Source: CAWKEY01 sp963848675
GTDB taxonomy: Bacteria > Pseudomonadota > Gammaproteobacteria > Methylococcales > Methylomonadaceae
Direction of reading: 5' to 3'
Assembly (NCBI GenBank): GCA_963848675.1
Contig: CAWKEY010000036.1
Span: forward strand, 62,001 to 126,000
DNA: 64,000 nt
The notes below the pieces were generated by a model. The model did no database searches and was not told the origin of the DNA. It saw nothing but the letters and a program-made list of their open reading frames with translations. The position numbers and the translations under genes were made by a program. The stretch's first letter is position 1; the number at the start of each line of letters is the position of its first letter. This document shows positions 32,316-41,218 of this stretch, one piece after another.

Positions 32316-33803
32316 ATGACCCCAGAACAATTCAAACAATATTCTCAACAGGGCTACAACAGGATACCCGTAAGCCGGGAAGTCCTGGCCGATTTGGATA
32401 CGCCGTTAAGCGCTTATCTGAAATTGGCCGATGGCCCGTATTCTTATTTATTTGAATCCGTGCATGGTGGTGAACAATGGGGTCGTTATTCCATTATTGG
32501 CTTGCCCTGCCAGACCCTCGTCAAAATAAACGGCAGTCACATCAGTTTGGAAAGAAACGGTGAAATACTGGAAACGGCGACTCACGATAATCCGCTGATC
32601 TGGATCGAACAGTTTATGGGACGCTACAAAGTTCCGGATATTGAAGAGCTGCCACGCTTCAATGGCGGCCTGGTCGGTTATTTCGGCTACGAAACCATTG
32701 GCTATATTGAGCCGCGGCTGCGTTCAAACGGAAAAAAGGACCCCCTGAGCTGCCCGGATATTCTGTTGATGGTGTCAGAAGAAATACTGGTATTTGATAA
32801 TCTGTCCGGCAAAATGCTGCTCTTGACTCACGCCAATCCTCAAGAAGCCGATGCCTATCATCGTGCCTTGGCGCGCCTGGACGACCTGGCAGTGAAACTT
32901 CGCGAGATCCAGGTCAAGCCGGACAAGCACGCCAGTCCCAGAACGGTAGAAGAGTCTCACTTTGTCTCTGGCTTTACCCAGCAAGGTTTTGAGGATGCTG
33001 TATTGAAGGCCAAAGAATACATTACCGATGGTGACATCATGCAAGTGGTGTTATCGCAACGCCTGTCGATTCCTTACACCGCGACACCGTTGAATTTATA
33101 CCGGGCCTTACGCTGTTTAAATCCATCGCCTTACATGTTTTACCTGAATCTGGACGATTTTCACATTGTCGGCTCATCGCCAGAAATTCTGGTCAGGCTG
33201 GAAGATAACACCGTCACCGTGCGCCCGATTGCCGGCACGCGCAGGCGCGGCGCAACACCTGAACAGGATATTGCGCTTGAACACGACTTGCTGGCCGATC
33301 CCAAAGAGCTCGCCGAGCATTTAATGCTGATTGATTTGGGCCGCAATGATGCCGGCCGCGTTGCCGAAATCGGCACGGTGACGGTGACCGATAAAATGAT
33401 TGTCGAACGCTATTCGCACGTTATGCACATTGTCTCCAATGTCACCGGTCAATTACAACAGGGCAAAAACGCCTTTGATGTGCTCGCCGCCACTTTCCCG
33501 GCCGGCACCGTCAGCGGCGCGCCCAAAATTCGCGCCATGGAAATCATTAATGAACTGGAACCGGTAAAGCGCGGCGTTTATTCCGGTGCTGTCGGCTATA
33601 TCGCCTGGTCCGGCAATCTGGATACCGCCATTGCCATTCGAACCGCGGTGATCAAAGACCAAATGTTACATATACAAGCCGGTGCCGGCATCGTTTACGA
33701 TTCTGTCCCCAGAAACGAGTGGGATGAAACCATGAACAAGGGCCGCGCCATCTTCCGGGCAGTCAGTATGGCCGAGGCAGGCCTGGAAGGAGAACAGGCA
33801 TGA
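32316..33803 (+). CDS. trpE: Anthranilate synthase component I
   Basis: Makes anthranilate from chorismate using ammonia from TrpG. I prefer the ATG at 32316 (MTPEQFKQYSQQGYNRIPVS), giving 495 aa. The N-terminal feedback site has the LLES-like block SYLFESVHGGEQWGRYSIIG. The chorismate-binding domain shows GDIMQVVLSQRLSIPYTATP, NPSPYMFYLNLDDFHIVGSS, IAGTRRRGATPEQDIALEHD, HVMHIVSNVTGQL, TFPAGTVSGAPKIRAMEIIN and ERRGVYSGAVGY-like VKRGVYSGAVGYI. It overlaps trpG by ATGA. No leader peptide with Trp codons was seen in the ~160 bp upstream. Confidence 0.96.
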   Translation: MTPEQFKQYSQQGYNRIPVSREVLADLDTPLSAYLKLADGPYSYLFESVHGGEQWGRYSIIGLPCQTLVKINGSHISLERNGEILETATHDNPLIWIEQFMGRYKVPDIEELPRFNGGLVGYFGYETIGYIEPRLRSNGKKDPLSCPDILLMVSEEILVFDNLSGKMLLLTHANPQEADAYHRALARLDDLAVKLREIQVKPDKHASPRTVEESHFVSGFTQQGFEDAVLKAKEYITDGDIMQVVLSQRLSIPYTATPLNLYRALRCLNPSPYMFYLNLDDFHIVGSSPEILVRLEDNTVTVRPIAGTRRRGATPEQDIALEHDLLADPKELAEHLMLIDLGRNDAGRVAEIGTVTVTDKMIVERYSHVMHIVSNVTGQLQQGKNAFDVLAATFPAGTVSGAPKIRAMEIINELEPVKRGVYSGAVGYIAWSGNLDTAIAIRTAVIKDQMLHIQAGAGIVYDSVPRNEWDETMNKGRAIFRAVSMAEAGLEGEQA

Positions 33804-34390
33804 GCGCGATAAAAGTCGTCATGGTTGATAACTACGACTCGTTCACCTACAACCTGGTGCAGTATTTCGGCGAACTGGGCGCGGATGTGACCGTGGTGCG
33901 TAATGATCAGGTGGCTGTCGATGATATAGAAAAACTGGCCCCCGATAAAATCGTCATATCCCCCGGCCCTTGCACACCCAAAGAAGCCGGCATATCGGTT
34001 GATGCCATTTTGAAGTTTGCCGGACGCATTCCCATTCTGGGTGTGTGCCTCGGGCATCAAAGCATCGGTTATGCCTTTGGCGGCAACATCATCCATGCCA
34101 AAAGTATTATGCACGGCAAAACCTCTCTGGTTTATCATCGTAATCAGGGTGTGTTCAAAGGCCTTAACAACCCGTTTACCGCCACTCGTTATCATTCCCT
34201 GGTCATAGAGCAAGCCACCTTGCCTGATTGCCTGGAAATCACCGCCTGGACCCAGGATGCAGCCGGCAATATCGATGAAATCATGGGCGTCAGGCACAAA
34301 ACCCTGGATGTTGAAGGCGTGCAGTTTCACCCGGAATCAATATTGACGGAGTTCGGGCATGAGTTGTTGCGGAATTTTTTGGAAAGATAA
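33800..34390 (+). CDS. trpG: Anthranilate synthase component II (glutamine amidotransferase)
   Basis: Class I glutamine amidotransferase of 196 aa that feeds ammonia to TrpE, possibly also serving p-aminobenzoate synthase. It has VVMVDNYDSFTYNLVQYFGE, VISPGPCTPKEAGIS, the nucleophile elbow ILGVCLGHQSIGYAFGG (Cys) and the His/Glu of the triad in VEGVQFHPESILTEFGHE. The gene overlaps trpE, so the two are coupled. trpD and trpC do not follow; the next gene is PhnA-like. Confidence 0.95.
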   Translation: MSAIKVVMVDNYDSFTYNLVQYFGELGADVTVVRNDQVAVDDIEKLAPDKIVISPGPCTPKEAGISVDAILKFAGRIPILGVCLGHQSIGYAFGGNIIHAKSIMHGKTSLVYHRNQGVFKGLNNPFTATRYHSLVIEQATLPDCLEITAWTQDAAGNIDEIMGVRHKTLDVEGVQFHPESILTEFGHELLRNFLER

Positions 34391-34511
34391 TTGAAGGGAG
34401 CATAATGTTCTTATGCTCACGCTTTTAAGTTTGTAGCTTGATGAGTTACGAAACCAGCTTAGAAAAATAAAACAAACGAATTACGCCGCTTAACAATTAA
34501 TAGATCAAATT

Positions 34512-34727
34512 ATGAATAGTAAAGATAGCAACGGAACCCCCCTTAATGACGGCGATTCTGTGCAGGTCATTAAAGATTTAAAGGTAAAAGGCACCTCGGT
34601 TACTTTAAAAAGAGGCGCGGTTATCAAGAATATCCGCCTCACCGATAATGAAGAACAGATCGAATGCAATGCCGACAAAGTGAAAGGTCTTGTGCTGAAA
34701 ACCTGTTTTTTGAAAAAAGTCTCGTAG
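34512..34727 (+). CDS. PhnA/YjdM C-terminal-domain-like small protein
   Basis: A 71-aa protein. Its sequence (VKDSNG-like KDSNGTPLNDGDSVQVIKDL, then GTSVTLKRGAVIKNIRLTDN and GLVLKTCFLKKV) matches the C-terminal domain of PhnA/YjdM proteins. The usual N-terminal zinc ribbon with paired CxxC is absent, so it is a single-domain version. It stands alone after trpEG with about 120 bp between. The family's molecular role is unclear despite its old link with alkylphosphonate uptake. Confidence 0.8.
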   Translation: MNSKDSNGTPLNDGDSVQVIKDLKVKGTSVTLKRGAVIKNIRLTDNEEQIECNADKVKGLVLKTCFLKKVS

Positions 34728-34848
34728 GACGTGCATGCCCAGCCCAATAAAGTTGGGTAAATAGATGGATTCCCTGTCTTTATTCGCTGCGCAGCCTTGC
34801 GGCTCTGCTTGATGCCAGCATTATGCAAAGCGCATAATTTGCTTTTGC

Positions 34849-34887
34849 GGCCTACCCTGGCCCGAGTTAATCGGGCCAGGGTAGGCC
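34849..34887. terminator. Long perfect hairpin, probable terminator or repeat
   Basis: A 17-bp perfect stem (arms GGCCTACCCTGGCCCGA and its complement) with a 5-nt loop lies 12 bp beyond the stop of the UPF0182 gene and between two converging genes. It has no U-run on either side, so termination would not be of the classical type; it may be a repeat element. Confidence 0.5.
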
Positions 34888-34899
34888 TTGGTTCAAGTC

Positions 34900-37557
34900 C
34901 TAGTTCCCGGTCTGGACGTCATTCTGTTCGGACGTTCCTGTTCCTCGCCTGTCGGCGGCGGTTTTAATATAAATTTGTTTCAAACGGTTAAAGGCCGACC
35001 AGAAGTTGGTGTCCATGACCACATGATTACCGATCGAAACGATAACCCGGATCAGCTCGGGGATGCCGTTGGTGTTTGAGACGATATAAACCGGCTGCAC
35101 GTAGAGTACGCTGTTGCCCATGGGCATGATGATCATCCGGCCCAGGCGAATATTTGAGCCGCCCTGATCCCAGAGCGTAAATTGCGCGGAAATTTCCGGA
35201 TTCTGCTCGATCAGCGATTCAACCTGCGCCGGTCCGTTGACCTGGACATCCTTACGGAACTTATAAAGCGTGATGCCGGGTTTATAGGCCGCGCTACAGT
35301 CCTGCTTATCCATTATGCCGGCCACCCCTATCATGCTCAAGTTATTGCTGTTGACAGGCGTCATCGGATTCAGCATGACAAATTCTGCTTTGCTATTGCA
35401 GTTGCCAAAATCGATGGTTTGATAATACGGTTTTACCGGCTGCCCGCGTACCTTCGCGAATTGCCAGGTTTCCGCCTGTTGGTAAAATAATTCGGGTTCC
35501 AGTTGATGATATTTGGCATACACTTTCATCTGCAGATAATACAGATCTCGCGCATAACGCAGATGCGACTTGAGCTCGGCGGACATTTCATCGAGATTTT
35601 TAAAAAAGCCTGGATAGGCGAGGTTATAGGCCTGAATGATCACGTCCGAAGGATCGGAAATATAATACTGAACTTCGCCGTCAAAGGCGTCTACCACTAC
35701 CTTGACAGAATTACGGATATAGTTAAATTCCTGTTTGCCGTCGAGAAAATCATCGTCCGCGGATTTGGAAACGGGATACCGGTTGGAAAGCGTGTAGGCA
35801 TCCTGTATCCAGTACAAACGGTCCTTGCTTATAACCAGATAGGGGTCGTTATCCAGATGCAGAAAGGGCGTCAGCGTATGGATGCGTGTGGCGATATTCC
35901 GGCGCATTAATAGCTGACTGTCTCTCGAAATATTGATAGAAAAGAATATTTTTTGATCCTTGAAATAAAAGGCGAATAGGGCTTTTCTGAACAGCGTAGG
36001 AATCGGTATGCCGCCTGTGCCTGTATATTTGCTTTCCACGCCGGGATCGCTCAGGGTTCCGGAAATACCCACGACATCCAGCTTGTTAGGCACAATCGCG
36101 TAAGTGTATTGCTCCTGACCGTAATAGATATCAGGGTATTTAACGCTTAAGCCGACGGTCGAACTCAGGTTTAAATCACGCATATACCAGACCAAAGGTT
36201 TGCCGGCATCTTGAGCGGCGGGAGTGACCACCGCGCCATAGCCGTGCGTGTAACGCAAGTGGGTGTTTTCCCAGTTTTGGGCTTCAGGCGGCATCTTCGC
36301 TAGCGTGACCTCTCGGGCTGCAAGATTGACCTGCCGGGTGTTGTCGCGAAGGAAATAACGGTCCTCGTCGACCGACAGGAAGGTGTAATAGGGTCGTATC
36401 GATTGCAGCTGATTATAGGTGTCAATCAGGATTTCCCTGTCCCAAACCGGGATGTTTTCAAACAGTTTTTGCGTGCTCCATTTCTGAATGTCGTCAACGG
36501 CATCGAGTTTGATCGGCAGATCAACGATGTTGATGTTTTTTAAATCATAGGCATCCAGGGTGGCTTTAATATTGTGCTCCATGAACGGTTTTTCGGTTTT
36601 CACCGGGTTGGGATTAACGATGTACTTTTGAATTAAATCGGGAATAAACTGCACCTTGGGCAACCACAAGACAAAAAGAAAAACCGTCAGTGATATTATA
36701 AACGGTGCTTTGATGCGGTGTTTTTCTGAAAAAATAAACAGACTCGCGGAGATGGCGGTCGCCAGAAAAGTAATAATGCTTAACCAAATTAGCGGCAGCT
36801 TGTAACGGATTTCGGTAAAGCCGGGGCCGAAAAATACCGGTTCGTGGCTGCTGTCATAGAGCAATGAAAAGCGCTGCAGCATAAATCCCCACACCACGAA
36901 TAACACCACGAATCCCATTAAAATGACCAAATGGATTTTGGCCCCCAAAGGGAATTCCCGGCTCTGATTGGGCACAAAAATGTGCTCCAGCCAATACAAC
37001 ATTCCAACCAAGCAAAACAGCAGGCTGGCGGTGGTCAGCAATTCTTGCTGAATCAGCATGTAGATCGGGTAGGAGAGCAGATAAAAGCTGATATCCTGGC
37101 CATAAACCGGCTCGGTTACTCCTGAATCGCTGCCAAAAAAGAAAAGCAGCGCCGTTTCCCATTGATCATAAAAAGGCCTCGCGATAAAAACGGCCAGGAT
37201 CAGGGAAACCGGGGTATATATTTTTACCGAGCCGCTCATGAAGGTATCGGCAAACCGCTGAAAGCGCCGGCGCTTGTCTATATTGTAAAGGACTTCATCA
37301 GGCGGATTGATGCCCAGATAGCGTGAGGCAATCCAGAAATGAAAAAAGAAAATGGCAAAGAACGCCAGGGTTACAGCACCGGAAAGAAAAAACTTATAGA
37401 GTAATCTTAACCAGAAATAGGCTTCAAACTTTAATGACCGGAACCACCATAAGTCGACAAACAGATCAAGAAATATGAAGTAGAAAGCGACATATAAAAT
37501 GATAGCAATTACCAAGGTGCCGCCAATCAAAGCGGGTAACAGCTTCCAGTTTCGCAT
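34900..37557 (-). CDS. UPF0182 family large membrane protein
   Basis: An 885-aa protein of the UPF0182/COG1615 family. It has about seven membrane spans in the first ~310 residues (LLPALIGGTLVIAIILYVAF, then WWFRSLKFEAYFWLRLLYKF, VLFVVWGFMLQRFSLLYDSS). A large extracytoplasmic domain of over 550 residues follows, with family blocks YNQLQSIRPYYTFLSVDEDR, THLRYTHGYGAVVTPA, WIQDAYTLSNRYPVSK and FNYIRNSVKVVVDAFDG. The family is widespread in actinobacteria and scattered in proteobacteria; its function is unknown. It stands alone and converges with the PhnA-like gene. Confidence 0.9.
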   Translation of the reverse strand: MRNWKLLPALIGGTLVIAIILYVAFYFIFLDLFVDLWWFRSLKFEAYFWLRLLYKFFLSGAVTLAFFAIFFFHFWIASRYLGINPPDEVLYNIDKRRRFQRFADTFMSGSVKIYTPVSLILAVFIARPFYDQWETALLFFFGSDSGVTEPVYGQDISFYLLSYPIYMLIQQELLTTASLLFCLVGMLYWLEHIFVPNQSREFPLGAKIHLVILMGFVVLFVVWGFMLQRFSLLYDSSHEPVFFGPGFTEIRYKLPLIWLSIITFLATAISASLFIFSEKHRIKAPFIISLTVFLFVLWLPKVQFIPDLIQKYIVNPNPVKTEKPFMEHNIKATLDAYDLKNINIVDLPIKLDAVDDIQKWSTQKLFENIPVWDREILIDTYNQLQSIRPYYTFLSVDEDRYFLRDNTRQVNLAAREVTLAKMPPEAQNWENTHLRYTHGYGAVVTPAAQDAGKPLVWYMRDLNLSSTVGLSVKYPDIYYGQEQYTYAIVPNKLDVVGISGTLSDPGVESKYTGTGGIPIPTLFRKALFAFYFKDQKIFFSINISRDSQLLMRRNIATRIHTLTPFLHLDNDPYLVISKDRLYWIQDAYTLSNRYPVSKSADDDFLDGKQEFNYIRNSVKVVVDAFDGEVQYYISDPSDVIIQAYNLAYPGFFKNLDEMSAELKSHLRYARDLYYLQMKVYAKYHQLEPELFYQQAETWQFAKVRGQPVKPYYQTIDFGNCNSKAEFVMLNPMTPVNSNNLSMIGVAGIMDKQDCSAAYKPGITLYKFRKDVQVNGPAQVESLIEQNPEISAQFTLWDQGGSNIRLGRMIIMPMGNSVLYVQPVYIVSNTNGIPELIRVIVSIGNHVVMDTNFWSAFNRLKQIYIKTAADRRGTGTSEQNDVQTGN

Positions 37558-38059
37558 AGAGTCCTCTTTAATAGATTACGCTTTTTAACAATGCCCGAGT
37601 TATATGCGGCCTATTATCATGGACAAGGCTTATTTTATCCAGTACATAACAGCGCTTATTCTATCACCCAATGCCGTATTGGTAGTGCTTGGGCGCGGTT
37701 GATTGGGAGATCGGGCAGATTTTTAACGGATCTGCGGCTTACGGCATGAAAGTATTGCCCTTTTGAGTTATCGAACACCAAAAGCCACCGTCTTGGTGCA
37801 ACAAAATAAAACATTTTAAGTCATTATGTTATCTGACAAAGCCGGAGCTGCCGGCAGCGCTCCTTGTGTTGCCTCCTGCATGATTCTAAACGATGTTCTG
37901 AATGCAGCTATTGCATAACATCAGGGATAGTGTGCAGCGGGCAATTCAGGAGCGACCGAGAAGCAATGGCCTGACTAGGCCATTGCCTTGCTCGAAACGT
38001 TCATACAACAAGGCCCGCTTAACAATTGCTAGTCAACAAACAACCTGGAAGAACCGACA
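37558..38059. other. 502-bp intergenic region upstream of hsp20
   Basis: No gene is supported. It is the divergent spacer for the UPF0182 gene and the hsp20-lon pair. The only clear structure is the hairpin at 37963-37986. I could not find a convincing heat-shock (sigma-32) promoter. Confidence 0.5.
37963..37986. promoter_or_regulatory. Perfect hairpin in the hsp20 leader region
   Basis: Arms GCAATGGCCT and AGGCCATTGC form a 10-bp stem with a 4-nt loop, 74 bp upstream of the hsp20 start. Its position would suit a regulatory leader structure or the end of a repeat. There is no U-run, so it is not a typical terminator. Confidence 0.35.
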
Positions 38060-38461
38060 ATGCCATTACGTGATTTTGAATCCTGGATGTGGGCGGAAGC
38101 CTGTGAAATGCTGGATCGAGCCGATCGATTGCACCGGCAGTTCTTTAGACCGGCGGCGCTGCATGCCAGGCGTCCCACTTGGGAACCGCCGGTCGATGTT
38201 TACGAAACCCCGGATGAATTCATAATAATGATTGCCTTGCCAGGCGTAGCGCCCGAGCACATGAACGTCCTTCTTGAGGGCAGTCATTTGCTTATTAGCG
38301 GACAGCGGCATTTACCCATACGGGCAGAGGCCGACATTCGACGTCTGGAAATTCCCTATGGCCGGTTTGAGCGCTGCATTGAACTTCCTTCCGGCCACTT
38401 TGAACTGGGTAGCCGTGAATTAGTGAAGGGTTGCTTATTGATCACACTGCGGAAAATATAG
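38060..38461 (+). CDS. Hsp20/alpha-crystallin small heat shock protein
   Basis: ATP-independent holdase of 133 aa. The alpha-crystallin domain spans about residues 43-130, with PPVDVYETPDEFIIMIALPG, the strand block NVLLEGSHLLISGQRHLP and FERCIELPSGHF. The C-terminal IxI/V anchoring motif of many Hsp20s is not evident after LLITLRKI. A short aromatic N-terminal arm (FESWMWAEACEML) precedes it. It lies only 9 bp upstream of lon and the two are surely cotranscribed, coupling holding of unfolded proteins to their degradation. Confidence 0.9.
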   Translation: MPLRDFESWMWAEACEMLDRADRLHRQFFRPAALHARRPTWEPPVDVYETPDEFIIMIALPGVAPEHMNVLLEGSHLLISGQRHLPIRAEADIRRLEIPYGRFERCIELPSGHFELGSRELVKGCLLITLRKI

Positions 38462-38470
38462 AGGGTTGTC

Positions 38471-40945
38471 ATGCCTATCAAGGACTTTTTAGAGAGTTTG
38501 TTGGCTTCATCGGATGCCGCCGCTAATGAAGCTTCAACACAATTAGAGCCGGTGCGGCAGCAAGCCCCACAGGAATTGCCGCCTATTCCCGATGACGCCA
38601 TGCTGATCGTGCCGATGCGGGGCACGGTGCTGTTTCCGCAGGTTGTGCTGCCGCTGGTGATTGGCCGTAAGCCATCGGTTGCTTCCGTGCAATTGGCGGT
38701 TCGTTCGGAAAAACCGGTGGGTTTGATTTTGCAACTTCATGACAGCGAGGAAGAACCTGGCCCTGAAGATCTGCATAAAGTGGGCACGGTGGCTGAAATC
38801 TTGCGCTACATGACGGGGCCCGATGGCAATCACCATGTCATTTGTCAGGGTGTGCAGCGCTTTCGGATCAAGGCGTTTTTGCCGGGCTACCCGTTTCTGG
38901 TGGCTCGTGTGGCGGCGTATGACGAGCCCGAGGTGAACACCAAGGATATTGATGCGCGCGTGCTGACACTCAAGCAACAGGCCGCGGAAGTGCTGAATCT
39001 ATCCCGGCAAGTACCGGCCGAATTGCTAAATGCCATTCACTCGGTCTCCTCTCCGTCCCTGCTGGCGGATCTGGTCACCAGCTATCTGATCTCAAAAGCC
39101 GAAGAAAAACAACAGATTCTCGAGCTGTTTGACATTCAGCATCGTCTTGACAGGGTGCTCGGATTACTGAACTACCGCATCGAAGTCTTAAAGCTTTCCA
39201 ACCAGATTAACGAACAGACCCAGGAAACCATGGGCAAACGTCAGCGCGAGTATGTTTTGCGGGAACAGATGAAGGCTATCCAGAAGGAATTGGGGGAAGC
39301 TGACGAAACTGCCGCCGAGATCGAGGACATCAGCAATGCCATCAGCGCCGCGAAGATGCCCGAAGAGGTCGAAAAGCATGCCCTTAAGGAGCTTGGCCGG
39401 TTGCAACATATGGCGGATGCCAGCGGTGAATATTCGATGCTGCGCACCTATCTTGACTGGCTGACCGAGTTGCCCTGGTCGAAAGCGAGCGAAGGCGTTA
39501 TTGATATTGCCAAGGCCAGAGACATCCTGAATGAAGACCATTATGGGCTGGACAAGATCAAGCAGCGCATCCTGGAATTTCTGGCCGTACGCAAGCTGAA
39601 TCCGAATGGCAAAAGCCCGATTTTGTGTTTTGTTGGACCGCCAGGCGTTGGCAAAACCTCATTGGGGCGCAGTATTGCCCGCGCGACCGGACGCGAATTT
39701 ATCCGCGCCAGCCTGGGCGGATTGCATGATGAAGCCGAAATCAGGGGCCACCGGCGTACCTATATTGGCGCACTGCCGGGCATCATCATTCAGAATATCC
39801 GCAGGGCGGGCACCAATAATCCCGTTTTTATGCTCGATGAACTGGACAAACTCGGCTCGGGAATTCAGGGCGATCCGTCATCGGCGCTGCTGGAAGTGCT
39901 GGACCCCGAGCAGAATTCGACCTTTCGTGATAATTACCTCGGTGTCGCTTTCGATCTGAGCCATGTCATGTTTATTGGTACGGCCAATGTGCTGGAGAGC
40001 ATTCCGGTTCCGTTGCGCGACCGCATGGAAGTGATCGAGCTCTCCGGCTATACCCTGGATGAAAAAGCACAGATTGCCAGACGCTACCTAGTGGGCAGGC
40101 AATTGCAAACCAACGGGTTGTCACCCGAGCAATGCAGCATCAGCGACCGGGCCATAGAAACCCTCATTCAGGACTATACCCGGGAAGCCGGCTGCAGAAA
40201 TCTGGAACGGGAAATCGGGTCGGTATTTCGCCGGGTCGCGATGCGCATTGCCGAAGGCAAGGTAACAAAGCAAGCGGTCGATACGGAGCAGATACCGGAA
40301 ATTCTTGGCCCCAAAAAATTTGACAGCGATGTCGCCATGCGCACCAGTGTGCCTGGCGTTGCCACCGGTCTCGCCTGGACTGCGGCCGGCGGCGACATTC
40401 TGTTTATTGAAGCGACACGGATTCCTGGCAGCGGCAAATTGATCTTGACCGGGCAACTCGGTGAGGTCATGAAGGAAAGCGCCCAGGCGGCATTAAGTCT
40501 GGTGAAATCGCGGGCAGATGCGTTGGGTTTAAGCCAGGAAATTTTCGAAAAAAACGACATTCATATTCACGTACCCGCGGGCGCGATACCGAAAGATGGC
40601 CCGAGCGCCGGCGTTGCCATCTTTATTGCCTTATATTCGGCATTTTCGGAAAGGAGTGTGCAAAGCGATGTCGCGATGACCGGAGAAATCAGCCTGCGGG
40701 GTTTGGTATTGCCGGTCGGCGGCATTAAAGAAAAAGTCATTGCGGCTGCCAGGGCAGGAATCAAAACCGTCCTGCTGCCGGCGCGCAATCAGAGAGACTT
40801 TGAAGAAATACCCGAAGCGGTCAGAAAACAACTCGGCTTTGTCTGGCTGGAAAAAGTGGACGACGCATTAAACGTAGCCGTGGGGATTGATCAGAAATTT
40901 GAGCCGGACATGGAATTTGACATGGATTTTGATGATGGCGGTTAA
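38471..40945 (+). CDS. lon: ATP-dependent protease Lon
   Basis: AAA+ serine protease of 824 aa. The N-terminal substrate domain begins LIVPMRGTVLFPQVVLPLVI. A coiled region (REQMKAIQKELGEADETAAE) follows. The AAA+ module has Walker A FVGPPGVGKTSLGRSIARAT, Walker B FMLDELDKLGSG and the sensor segment MFIGTANVLESIP. The protease domain has the catalytic Ser in PKDGPSAGVAIFI and the Lys in LPVGGIKEKVIAAARAG. It ends with an unusual acidic tail rich in Asp (MDFDDGG). Its pairing with hsp20 differs from the common clpX-lon-hupB locus, so it may be a second Lon of the genome (inference). Confidence 0.95.
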   Translation: MPIKDFLESLLASSDAAANEASTQLEPVRQQAPQELPPIPDDAMLIVPMRGTVLFPQVVLPLVIGRKPSVASVQLAVRSEKPVGLILQLHDSEEEPGPEDLHKVGTVAEILRYMTGPDGNHHVICQGVQRFRIKAFLPGYPFLVARVAAYDEPEVNTKDIDARVLTLKQQAAEVLNLSRQVPAELLNAIHSVSSPSLLADLVTSYLISKAEEKQQILELFDIQHRLDRVLGLLNYRIEVLKLSNQINEQTQETMGKRQREYVLREQMKAIQKELGEADETAAEIEDISNAISAAKMPEEVEKHALKELGRLQHMADASGEYSMLRTYLDWLTELPWSKASEGVIDIAKARDILNEDHYGLDKIKQRILEFLAVRKLNPNGKSPILCFVGPPGVGKTSLGRSIARATGREFIRASLGGLHDEAEIRGHRRTYIGALPGIIIQNIRRAGTNNPVFMLDELDKLGSGIQGDPSSALLEVLDPEQNSTFRDNYLGVAFDLSHVMFIGTANVLESIPVPLRDRMEVIELSGYTLDEKAQIARRYLVGRQLQTNGLSPEQCSISDRAIETLIQDYTREAGCRNLEREIGSVFRRVAMRIAEGKVTKQAVDTEQIPEILGPKKFDSDVAMRTSVPGVATGLAWTAAGGDILFIEATRIPGSGKLILTGQLGEVMKESAQAALSLVKSRADALGLSQEIFEKNDIHIHVPAGAIPKDGPSAGVAIFIALYSAFSERSVQSDVAMTGEISLRGLVLPVGGIKEKVIAAARAGIKTVLLPARNQRDFEEIPEAVRKQLGFVWLEKVDDALNVAVGIDQKFEPDMEFDMDFDDGG

Positions 40946-41026
40946 CTGGGGCAATTAAAACCCATGAATATCCCTTCCCGGCGTTTTCCGGGCCGGACAT
41001 TATGCGCCGACGATTGACAGCATGCT

Positions 41027-41218
41027 TTAGTACCAGAAGCCACCCAAATGCCAGAGGGGTTTTCTAATGGATTTTCGATAGTGGACGGGTATCGTGAAGC
41101 TGTCCTGGCGTGTATAGTTCAGCGCCTGTTTCGGAGTTTCTTTTAAACTTAACAAGTGCTCTATTCTTGCTTGAGTGTCAGGATGCGTCCTGAGAATTGA
41201 GCGTGTGGTTGAACGCTG
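41027..41218 (-). pseudogene. C-terminal remnant of an M48 (HtpX-like) peptidase
   Basis: In the same frame as mlaC and directly after its TGA stop, 63 codons remain open. They read SILRTHPDTQARIEHLLSLK, then an aromatic tail RKPLWHLGGFWY and a TAA. The HPDTQARIEHLL block is the C-terminal signature of M48 metalloproteases (HPxTxxRI-xL). The catalytic HExxH part is absent, so this is a fragment joined to the mlaC 3' end by deletion or recombination. Confidence 0.6.

Noticed and set aside
34878..34920. A GGTTCAAGTCC stretch resembling a tRNA T-loop
   Set aside because: The flanking bases do not form a proper T stem, there is no acceptor, D or anticodon arm, and it overlaps the end of the UPF0182 gene.
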